From: Candidatus Nanohaloarchaea archaeon
GTDB lineage: Archaea > EX4484-52 > GLR71
Assembly: GCA_030636885.1 (NCBI GenBank)
Contig: DAOVVY010000041.1
Coordinates: 1-7,358, forward strand
Length of the DNA: 7,358 nt
Direction of reading: 5' to 3'
A program made the translations under genes and the position numbers. Numbering within the stretch: the stretch's first letter is position 1; each line of letters starts with the position of its first letter. The notes beneath the pieces are model-generated. The model was not told the origin of the DNA, ran no database searches, and worked only from the letters and a program-made list of their open reading frames with translations. Of this stretch, positions 1 through 5,684 are shown one piece after another.

Positions 1-228
1 GACTGGTGTTATTAACGCTTCTTTAATATTTTTATCCTCAATTCTATCCTAATCAGAGAGTGTTGTTAATTTTTTTTGATTGGCACGTGCATAATCATTG
101 AGCTGATTTAGTCTTATCTTACTAATCTCATCCAACACATATTCACGAATATTATTTTCAAATCGTGTATCGCTCGTATCTCCAAATCCCCTATTAACAC
201 CGTTTCTATATATTAAAATTAAAAAAGT
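1..228 (-). pseudogene. Decayed open frame, partial at window edge, no start codon and internal TAG
   Basis: On the minus strand a frame is open from 228 to a TAG at 49-51 and continues in the same frame to position 1. It reads ...DTSDTRFENNIREYVLDEI..., then SKIRLNQLNDYARANQKKL and TTLSD, stop, then DRIEDKNIKEALITPV. The composition is that of a real, mostly helical, charged protein. No ATG lies in frame. An ACG at 175-177 sits where a start would be expected: about 33 nt downstream of a TATA-like element (206-214, minus) and 9 nt after AGGGGAT (186-192). That suggests a lost ATG. The first GTG (136-138) would give only a 30-residue peptide before the TAG. The helix followed by KKLT and an I/L-rich helix faintly recalls a histone fold, but I do not recognise the family. 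Sequencing error near a contig end is an alternative to true decay. Confidence 0.4.
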
Positions 229-285
229 TCAACTTATTAGAATATAATTAGGTCTGAATATTTATAATAATTACTACTTATCTGC

Positions 286-313
286 AAAAAAATCAGGAAA
301 AATAAAGAAAAAA
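286..313 (-). terminator. T-tract terminator zone of rps17e
   Basis: Read on the minus strand just after the rps17e stop, three T runs follow in succession: T6 (308-313), T5 (298-302) and T7 (286-292). Archaeal RNA polymerase terminates at such oligo-T stretches without needing a hairpin, and no strong hairpin is visible here. Confidence 0.55.
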
Positions 314-320
314 TTTATAT

Positions 321-512
321 TTAGAACTGCTTGTTCTTAATGATCTTGATCATATATCCAGCCATCTTGTTTCTGATGCTTTTGCTTTCAACAACATTTT
401 TAGCTGCGATCGCTTTCTTGTTCTTATCAAAATCTGTGGAGAATTCTTTAGGATTCTGTTCGTAGATACGTCTAGCGCCTCTCTTAATGAATGTGTGTTT
501 TATTTTACCCAT
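321..512 (-). CDS. rps17e: 30S ribosomal protein eS17 (S17e)
   Basis: This 63-residue basic protein matches the short archaeal eS17 pattern: MGKIKHTFIKR at the N terminus, DFDKNKK at residues 27-33, and the family's C-terminal signature RNKMAGYMIKI at 47-57. eS17 is a small-subunit ribosomal protein shared by archaea and eukaryotes and absent from bacteria. The length is normal for archaea. The ATG at 510-512 is preceded by GGTGA 5 nt upstream, complementary to the archaeal 16S 3' end, which supports this start. It is divergent from nop5 and shares a palindromic TATA box centred near 552, about 40 nt from the start. T tracts follow the stop codon, so it looks monocistronic. This pairs a ribosomal protein promoter with one for the rRNA modification machinery. 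Confidence 0.93.
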   Translation of the reverse strand: MGKIKHTFIKRGARRIYEQNPKEFSTDFDKNKKAIAAKNVVESKSIRNKMAGYMIKIIKNKQF

Positions 513-540
513 ATCGTCACCAATTGCAAAGACTTTTAAA

Positions 541-560
541 GATAAAGTTTTATAAACCTT
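541..560. promoter_or_regulatory. Shared bidirectional TATA box for rps17e and nop5
   Basis: TTTATAAA at 549-556 is a perfect palindrome and the best TATA box on either strand of the 73-bp divergent spacer. Each side has a purine-rich flank that could act as the TFB recognition element: GATAAAG (541-547) reading rightward and ACAAAGG reading leftward. It lies about 34 nt from the nop5 ATG and about 40 nt from the rps17e ATG. Both distances suit initiation around 24-27 nt from the box, giving a near-leaderless nop5 mRNA and a short rps17e leader that contains GGTGA. Confidence 0.65.
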
Positions 561-585
561 TGTATAATCGATGGTGTAATTCTAT

Positions 586-1632
586 ATGTATACTTATATC
601 TCTCTTACTCCGATAGGTCTGTTTGCGCATGACGCAAACGGTAAACAGTTAGCTTCAATCATATTTAAGCTTGATGACGCAAAAGACAGATTCATCGCTG
701 CGAACACTTCCAAACTTACAGAAGACGACAAAGCCCTGATAAAAAAGCTAGGAAAAAAAGACGACCAGATAATTTTCGAGATACCAAAAGATGGTTTCCG
801 TGATGAATTTCCGAACATCTCTGGAGACACCGTAAGGGATAACCTCTCAAAACTTGCAATATCAACAGGTTTTGTAAAAGATACAGGCGAATATTATCTT
901 TACATTAATGAGCTCAACTCAGAAGTTACAAAAACATCAATCAAAGCAGCATCAACAGACGACCGTCTATTGGTCCATGCGGTAAGCACAATTGATGAGC
1001 TTGAATCCACAGCAAACACATTATCTATCCGTCTTAAGGAATGGTATGGTCTTTACTACCCTGAACTTTTAGAAACGGTAAAATCCAATGAAAAACTTGC
1101 ATCATTATTAGCAAATACTCCAAAAAGAGAAGATTTGTCCGAAGATGCCGGATTAAGTATGGGTGGCGACTATTCAGAAACAGATATCCAACAGTACCAG
1201 AATTATGCAATCTTAATAAATGGCATTTACGCACAGATGAAAGACCTTGAGGCTTACGTCGATACGAAAGCAAAAGAGATTATGCCTAACGTAACAAGGA
1301 TAATAAGTCCAACTTTGGCATCCCGTCTTTTAGCAGATGCTGGCTCTCTTGAAAAGATCGCAAAACTACCATCCTCAACCGTGCAGGTCATGGGTGCAGA
1401 AAAAGCGCTTTTCAGGCATATTATGGGTCAGGGACCTTCCCCTAAGCACGGTCTGATCTTCCAGGCACCTGTCATAAACCAGGCAAAAAAGAAAGAGCGA
1501 GGTAAACGTTCAAGAATTCTTGCAAGCACACTATCGATCGCGTTCCGGATGGATTTTTTCAACAAGGAACTCTCCGGCGGCGACCTGCTCAAGGAAAAGT
1601 TTGACAAGAAAATAGAAAATCTTAAGGGTTAA
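586..1632 (+). CDS. nop5: Nop5 (Nop56/58 family) box C/D RNP scaffold protein
   Basis: This 348-residue protein is the core scaffold of archaeal box C/D sRNPs. It bridges L7Ae bound to the guide RNA k-turn with the fibrillarin methyltransferase. The N-terminal domain (about 1-115) is the usual fibrillarin-binding part. The coiled-coil begins near DDRLLVHAVSTIDEL (125-139) and RLKEWYGLYYPEL (149-161) and runs to about 240. The C-terminal Nop domain carries SRLLADAGSLEKIAKLPSST (246-265), the RNA-contacting GAEKALFRHI (270-279), GPSPKHGLIF (283-292) and the basic KKKERGKRSRILAS (301-314). It ends without a long Lys-rich tail, as is common in archaea. The ATG at 586 lies about 34 nt after the TATA centre; GGTG at 573-576 could serve as a weak ribosome site if transcription starts early enough. 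It is followed after 5 nt by flpA, the conserved partner order. Confidence 0.97.
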   Translation: MYTYISLTPIGLFAHDANGKQLASIIFKLDDAKDRFIAANTSKLTEDDKALIKKLGKKDDQIIFEIPKDGFRDEFPNISGDTVRDNLSKLAISTGFVKDTGEYYLYINELNSEVTKTSIKAASTDDRLLVHAVSTIDELESTANTLSIRLKEWYGLYYPELLETVKSNEKLASLLANTPKREDLSEDAGLSMGGDYSETDIQQYQNYAILINGIYAQMKDLEAYVDTKAKEIMPNVTRIISPTLASRLLADAGSLEKIAKLPSSTVQVMGAEKALFRHIMGQGPSPKHGLIFQAPVINQAKKKERGKRSRILASTLSIAFRMDFFNKELSGGDLLKEKFDKKIENLKG

Positions 1633-1637
1633 TTATT

Positions 1638-2294
1638 ATGAAAGATACAATTGATGGCATTTACAGGTTCGGTAAAGATTTTGCAACTTTAAGTATGGTG
1701 CAAAGGTACAAAGTATACGATGAGAAGGTAATCCGTAAAGGAAAAGATGAGTACCGTATCTGGGACCCTAAAAAGAGCAAGTTGGGCGCAGCACTTAGGA
1801 TGGGCCTTAAGGAGACAGGTCTTTTTGAGGGCGCAAAAGTATTATATTTAGGTATCGCAAGCGGCACGACTGCAAGTCACATCTCAGACATTGTAGGTCC
1901 GAGAGGCGTGATATATGGCGTTGAATTCTCACCAAGGTCAATAAGGGATCTTCTGTATGTCGCAAAGAGACGGCAGAATATAATGCCTATCTTGTCTGAT
2001 GCAAGGATGCCACAGCAGTTCGCATCAAGAGTTGAGAACGTGCATGTCCTGTATCAAGACATAGCGCAAAAAGACCAGAGTGCAATCTTCATACGAAACG
2101 CAGAAACCTTCCTAAAAAAAGGTGGTCTTGCAATGATTGCAATCAAGGCAAGAAGTATTGACGTCAGCGAGAACCCGAAAAAGATATTCGCGCAAGAGAG
2201 AAAGAAACTGCAAGAGAAGTTCGACATAATAACGGAACTGAATCTAGGCCATTTCGAGGTCGACCACGCATTCTTTGTCTGCAAGTTAAAATAA
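1638..2294 (+). CDS. flpA: Fibrillarin-like rRNA/tRNA 2'-O-methyltransferase
   Basis: This 218-residue SAM-dependent methyltransferase catalyses guide-RNA-directed ribose 2'-O-methylation of rRNA and tRNA within the box C/D RNP. The SAM-binding motif VLYLGIASGTTASHISD covers 68-84, followed by GVEFSPRSIRDL (94-105). The fibrillarin catalytic tetrad appears intact as K48 (in DPKKSKLGAA), D141 (YQDIAQ), K170 (AIKARSID) and H210 (EVDHAFF). The length is slightly short but within the archaeal range. The ATG follows the nop5 stop by 5 nt with only a weak AAGG upstream, so it is probably co-transcribed and may be translated by coupling. The 3' end converges on the OPRT-like gene with a 5-nt gap, so the two transcripts very likely overlap at their ends. 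Confidence 0.97.
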   Translation: MKDTIDGIYRFGKDFATLSMVQRYKVYDEKVIRKGKDEYRIWDPKKSKLGAALRMGLKETGLFEGAKVLYLGIASGTTASHISDIVGPRGVIYGVEFSPRSIRDLLYVAKRRQNIMPILSDARMPQQFASRVENVHVLYQDIAQKDQSAIFIRNAETFLKKGGLAMIAIKARSIDVSENPKKIFAQERKKLQEKFDIITELNLGHFEVDHAFFVCKLK

Positions 2295-2299
2295 GGGAT

Positions 2300-3073
2300 T
2301 CATAGATTATCTATTCCTATAATGATTTCATTTTTAATGCGTGGGTATCCGTTATTTAATATTTTTATAGCTTTGGTCCTGACAGCCTCATCCTGACTAT
2401 TTAATAGTTCATTCATCTTCTGTAATCCCTCAGTACTTAAAAGCATGTCTTCTGCCCATTTTGTTTTATTTTTCCTACGTTCCATCAATGAATCGTAAGT
2501 ATTTGATGTTATCTGTTCGGTTCCTAAAAGATAATCCCACGTAGGGCTGTCAAGTTGCACGACTGAATGTGACTTCAGTCCCATATCTTTCAATATATGT
2601 ACACCCTCTTCCATTCTATCTATGAAGAAGAATATGTCATTGATATATCCACCTGCATTTTCAATCATAGGTACCCAAGAATCGCGTGGTGATGATCCTT
2701 GATTATTGAGGTCTGCAACATGTACTATAATTTCATTGTTCATGTCTGCTCCAAGAATCTTTCCGTTCTTGTATAATTTTGCATGTGCTTTTCCTAGTGT
2801 ATATGCAACTGGATTTGAGAAGTCCCAGTCACGGGTTTCACCACCTGCGATAATATTAAATTTATAATCAATATTGTCTTTTATTAATTGTTTGATGGAA
2901 TCAATTGCGTATTTATAATCCTGACCATTTTGTTCAATAACAATGCTCTGAATAAAATAAGGACCGATTGTTCCAGAAGTATAGACTGCAAAAAGTTCAG
3001 GAAATTCAAGCCCACCATTTCTGCAGATAGCATCAATGTTTTTAATCTGGCATTCTGTCAAGTCATAATCCAT
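2300..3073 (-). CDS. Orotate phosphoribosyltransferase-like protein with altered PRPP loop
   Basis: This 257-residue protein has the layout of a type I phosphoribosyltransferase of the orotate PRTase group. FAVYTSGTIGPYFIQSIVIE (28-47) matches the OPRT substrate segment with SG..(S/G)PY. IIAGGETRDWDFSNPVAYTL (74-93) occupies the place of the IAGv.taG.p.A strand-loop. EIIVHVADLNNQGSSPRDSW (114-133) lies where the PRPP-binding loop belongs, and IFFFIDRMEEG (147-157) matches the following strand with its DR.EGG-like turn. The canonical loop has two adjacent acidic residues and T.G.S; here the first is Ala (A120-D121) and the loop is NNQGSS. About 80 residues of mainly helical sequence (180-257) extend beyond a standard OPRT. 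It may be a genuine nucleotide or nucleobase PRTase variant, or a regulatory or non-enzymatic homologue. The start is supported by AGAGGA at 3079-3084 and a TATA element upstream. Confidence 0.75.
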   Translation of the reverse strand: MDYDLTECQIKNIDAICRNGGLEFPELFAVYTSGTIGPYFIQSIVIEQNGQDYKYAIDSIKQLIKDNIDYKFNIIAGGETRDWDFSNPVAYTLGKAHAKLYKNGKILGADMNNEIIVHVADLNNQGSSPRDSWVPMIENAGGYINDIFFFIDRMEEGVHILKDMGLKSHSVVQLDSPTWDYLLGTEQITSNTYDSLMERRKNKTKWAEDMLLSTEGLQKMNELLNSQDEAVRTKAIKILNNGYPRIKNEIIIGIDNL

Positions 3074-3078
3074 AATAA

Positions 3079-3117
3079 TCCTCTGTAATGGATAATTTAA
3101 TGCCCAAAATTTATAAT
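3079..3117 (-). promoter_or_regulatory. Promoter and ribosome binding site of the OPRT-like gene
   Basis: In the 57-nt gap after the pilus-platform gene, the minus strand reads ATTATAAAT (about 3108-3116), some 41 nt before the ATG. AGAGGA (3079-3084) follows, 5 nt before the ATG. The gene can therefore be transcribed on its own, though read-through from the upstream gene is also possible because no strong T-run separates them. Confidence 0.5.
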
Positions 3118-3130
3118 CTTATCTCAATCA

Positions 3131-5242
3131 TCACATAACGTGCATGGCCGTACTAATCAGTCCACCGAAGATGAGACTCACCATTGCAAGGACTATGACA
3201 TACATGATTATGCCTATGATGATGACATGCCAGATAAGATCATTTTGTTTTATCTTATCATCTCCGTCTGTAATCTTTATCACAAACATTGAAAGAAGTA
3301 TGAGTATCTCAATGACATATATCCCTACAAGCAGTTGCAGTATCCACGGTTGTGTCGCCGACTCAAGGTCAATCATCATCCCCATCGGGTTCATACCTCC
3401 TGCCATAGATGCAGCATCAAGCGCCTTCATCTTTGCATCTATGTTGAACATCATGGTCATGATGATCTGCGATGTCGACACGACAACACCCGAAATCATA
3501 GGGACCAGTACAAATGCCTGAAATTTCATCGAGCTTGATGTTTCAGAGAGTATGTCATCAATCTTTTCCTGTGTGGTCCTTATGTTCCGCAAGTATTCAG
3601 ATATAATAAGCATAGTCATGGAAGTAGCTTTTGTACCTTTATCTACGGCTTCACTTATAGATTGCATAATTGTTCGTATAAGTTTTGAAGGGTAATAAAA
3701 AAGAGCTCCGTATTGTTTATCAAAAAGCGCTTGGTGGAACGTCATGTTCAGCTGACTCATATTTTTTACTGTCACTCTTAAGAGCCCTGATATCTCAAGA
3801 TCTTTAGTGTCCTCATGCGCTTTTGCAAGTGACAGTTCAAGTGGCATACCGCTCGCAAGACGGTTACCTAACGCAAAAAGCGCAGACTCGAACTGTTCCT
3901 CGATCTTCTGTATGTCTTTGATGATCTTAATCTTCTGGAAACTCGTCCCCCAGAAATATACAACAAGTCCGACTGCGATGCCTATAATTATTATTAAACT
4001 ATGAAATAAGTTTGATGCAATTAAACTTGCAGGAAATTTCAATGTAGCTGTATCAACACCATAAAATGTGATAAGCATAAGTATACCAATTAAAACAATT
4101 ATACCTCCTGAAACAACTGCAAATGGCCATACTGGGACAATTGTTTTACCTATCCGCATCTTGTTTATAGGCATTGCATCTGGATGGTTCGATATATCCA
4201 CAACAGTCTTTGTGGAAGGCCTGCGGTCAAGTATATTTTTCATAACTACATATACGACAAGCGGTATCAATAAATCATACCCGAAAATCAGGTATGTAAC
4301 AAGATATGGTATCGAGTCACCTAAAAAGATGGATGCTAAAGGGAATATTATCATACCCATGATAGGGAGTAGTATACCAAGACCATGTATGACCATTATC
4401 GGCATCTGTAAATCACGGCTGTAATGTTTCATCTTTTCATTAGTGCCTTCAAGAATTATGCTGACTGACTTATCTAACATATTTTCACGACGAACAGGGT
4501 TGGTTTCACGCATAGATGCCCTGATGAATTCAATTGAATCCATAAATTCTCGGTTATAATTTTTCCATTGTACTACATATTCCATAAGACCTTCATCAAC
4601 AGTCTGTATTTCACCATTCTCAAGTCTCCATAAGATGCCTTTAAGGTCTCGCCCGACTTTACCTGTGGCGCTCTGTGCTGCAAATCTAACTGCACCTTCA
4701 AGGTTAGGTGTGGTCTTCATGTAAACAATCATATAAAGTACAACCATCACAAGTTCTCCTGAACTCTTAATTCTGACACTTGTGGCTAAACTCTGCGGAT
4801 ATTTGAATATGTAAAGTGCGCAAATAGGACCCATTGCAAACATTAATATCTTGATTAAATTCGGTGCGATTACAGGGGGTAAGAACAATGTTATAATCCC
4901 TACACCTAAGAAAAAAAGAAGTGCCATAACGGAAAATCCCGCAACACCTTCAGGTGTAATTTTAAGCGCAGTAAAATCAATTGCGATATCGATTGCGTCT
5001 TTGCTTTTTTTATCAAGATCTATCTTAAACATTTTTTCAGATATTGCACACATTTTTTCAAAAAAAGAACCAGCAATCTTTTCATCTGCTTCCTCTTGTT
5101 TATATTCTTTAAATGACCGCGATATTGTGCTGACCTCAGACTTAAAATCATTCGGGTTAACCATATTTTTATTATATTCTTCTAGAGCTTTCTCTATCTC
5201 TGCAAAATGTTCTTTTTCTTTATCTGTCTGTTCGGTAGGCAT
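3131..5242 (-). CDS. Type II/IV secretion platform protein, TadC/ArlJ (FlaJ)-like, double T2SSF
   Basis: This 703-residue polytopic membrane protein has the organisation of archaeal pilus/archaellum assembly platforms. These sit in the cytoplasmic membrane and couple a GspE/ArlI-type ATPase to pilin polymerisation. The N-terminal ~95 residues are soluble, charged and helical. Likely membrane segments lie near 101-122, 127-147, 280-305, 311-335, 370-393, 411-431, 573-598, 635-655 and 671-697. Two cytoplasmic T2SSF-type helical units are visible: about 162-280 (ELVMVVLYMIVYMKT, LEGAVRFAAQ, LWRLENGE) and about 447-572 (FESALFALGNRLASGMPLEL, LAKAHEDTKD, FHQALFDKQYG). A short Met/Gly-rich stretch (612-623) precedes the last membrane pair. 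No ATPase, pilin or prepilin peptidase is nearby, so the pilus system served is unknown. The ATG is about 35 nt from its TATA box and has no clear Shine-Dalgarno sequence. Confidence 0.85.
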   Translation of the reverse strand: MPTEQTDKEKEHFAEIEKALEEYNKNMVNPNDFKSEVSTISRSFKEYKQEEADEKIAGSFFEKMCAISEKMFKIDLDKKSKDAIDIAIDFTALKITPEGVAGFSVMALLFFLGVGIITLFLPPVIAPNLIKILMFAMGPICALYIFKYPQSLATSVRIKSSGELVMVVLYMIVYMKTTPNLEGAVRFAAQSATGKVGRDLKGILWRLENGEIQTVDEGLMEYVVQWKNYNREFMDSIEFIRASMRETNPVRRENMLDKSVSIILEGTNEKMKHYSRDLQMPIMVIHGLGILLPIMGMIIFPLASIFLGDSIPYLVTYLIFGYDLLIPLVVYVVMKNILDRRPSTKTVVDISNHPDAMPINKMRIGKTIVPVWPFAVVSGGIIVLIGILMLITFYGVDTATLKFPASLIASNLFHSLIIIIGIAVGLVVYFWGTSFQKIKIIKDIQKIEEQFESALFALGNRLASGMPLELSLAKAHEDTKDLEISGLLRVTVKNMSQLNMTFHQALFDKQYGALFYYPSKLIRTIMQSISEAVDKGTKATSMTMLIISEYLRNIRTTQEKIDDILSETSSSMKFQAFVLVPMISGVVVSTSQIIMTMMFNIDAKMKALDAASMAGGMNPMGMMIDLESATQPWILQLLVGIYVIEILILLSMFVIKITDGDDKIKQNDLIWHVIIIGIIMYVIVLAMVSLIFGGLISTAMHVM

Positions 5243-5269
5243 AGCTATCTATAACTGATTTGTATTTGT

Positions 5270-5285
5270 TTTGTATATATAGGTT
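5270..5285 (-). promoter_or_regulatory. TATA box of the pilus-platform gene
   Basis: TATATATA at 5274-5281 (palindromic, used here leftward) is centred about 35 nt upstream of the ATG at 5242. Initiation about 26 nt downstream would leave a leader of only about 9 nt, in agreement with the absence of a ribosome binding site. Confidence 0.5.
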
Positions 5286-5342
5286 AGATTGTATAAGTTG
5301 GTTTTTATCTTTTGTATATGCTTGTGGTTGATTTTTAAAAAC

Positions 5343-5360
5343 ACAGAAACATATATAAAC
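5343..5360 (+). promoter_or_regulatory. Strong BRE/TATA promoter driving the structured RNA region
   Basis: ATATATAAA (5351-5359) is preceded by the purine-rich AGAAAC (5345-5350), a good TFB recognition element plus TATA box facing right. Initiation is expected near 5380, about 305 nt before the next convincing start codon (5685). It therefore drives either a free-standing small RNA or a very long leader, unusual in a window where the other leaders look shorter than about 20 nt. Confidence 0.55.
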
Positions 5361-5582
5361 TTTAATTATCTAATATTATATAGATTATCATGGAATGCCT
5401 AAATGTTGTACTTAATAGGACAACTTCATTTAGGCTTATCTCTACACATACCCTTGCCAAACACATTATGTTTTACGGCTTAAGTGTTTAGGGAATGATT
5501 CCTCACCGTCTTTTAGAATCATAAGATGACCCTTCTTTTCTTGCCTTTGTAAACTTAATTTATGGAACAGCTATTGCTCTTG

Positions 5583-5591
5583 TTTAATTAA
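5583..5591 (+). promoter_or_regulatory. Possible second promoter for the acidic orphan gene
   Basis: TTTAATTAA (5583-5591, containing the palindrome TTAATTAA) is the only TATA-like element close to the acidic protein gene. Initiation about 26 nt later falls near 5613, exactly where the three-way folded segment begins. A transcript from here would consist of that fold, the ribosome site and the gene. The match is weak and untested. Confidence 0.25.
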
Positions 5592-5612
5592 TGTGATTGT
5601 GTGCTGTATGTT

Positions 5613-5669
5613 CTGGAATGGGAGTTATCTATTTTTAGATAGCTATTGCTATGTGCAATATTCCCACAG
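5613..5669 (+). promoter_or_regulatory. Three-way-junction leader element next to the ribosome binding site
   Basis: Three nested perfect stems can form. P1 is CTG+TGGGA (5613-5615, 5619-5623) with TCCCA+CAG (5662-5669), with GAA bulged on the 5' side. P2 is TATCTA/TAGATA (5626-5631/5636-5641) with a TTTT loop. P3 is ATTGC/GCAAT (5645-5649/5655-5659) with a 5-nt loop. The closing stem ends 4 nt before AGGTTGAT, the ribosome site of the ATG at 5685. This layout suits a translational switch or a protein-binding autoregulatory site. An H/ACA-like reading (stem followed by ACA) was considered but lacks a k-turn. Confidence 0.45.
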
Positions 5670-5684
5670 GATAGGTTGATTGAA

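Larger units (their letters stand above)
5381..5684 (+). ncRNA. Candidate structured RNA or long 5' leader, about 300 nt
   Basis: This gene-free stretch is rich in stable inverted repeats. Hairpin 1: GCCTAAATG (5397-5405) with CATTTAGGC (5427-5435), extended by TTGT/ACAA (5406-5409/5420-5423) across a 3-nt bulge. Hairpin 2: CC+AAACAC (5457-5464) with GTGTTT+GG (5484-5489, 5491-5492). Hairpin 3: ATGATTC (5495-5501) with GAATCAT (5516-5522). A three-way fold lies at 5613-5669. It matches none of the universal core motifs of RNase P RNA, SRP RNA, tRNA or box C/D RNA that I could check by eye. An internal reading frame from ATG 5390 (33 codons, MECLNVVLNRTTSFRLIS..., stop 5489-5491) is placed for leaderless translation. 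A small peptide or upstream-ORF role is the main alternative. Structure is seen; function is inferred. Confidence 0.4.

Noticed and set aside
594..2284. Minus-strand frames opposite nop5 and flpA
   Set aside because: Nop5 and FlpA are identified unambiguously on the plus strand with catalytic and RNA-binding motifs intact, so the antisense frames have no support.
3144..5258. Several plus-strand frames of 65-135 codons opposite the pilus-platform gene
   Set aside because: They are antisense shadows of a membrane protein gene, with Met/Ile/Ser-rich translations and no ribosome sites.
5490..5535. Box C/D sRNA near the GATGA at 5525-5529
   Set aside because: There is no D box (CTGA) at a suitable distance and no terminal stem, so the single partial C box is chance.
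5381..5684. RNase P RNA or SRP RNA
   Set aside because: The region has stems, but I could not find the conserved P4-type GGAAAGTC/ACAGAAA pairing or the SRP helix 8 GGAAG/AGCA loop. An ACAGAAAC at 5343-5350 lies inside the promoter and has no partner motif.
5642..5684. In-frame TTG at 5646 as the start of the acidic protein
   Set aside because: It lies inside stem P3, has no ribosome binding site, and the ATG at 5685 has AGGTTGAT at a suitable distance.
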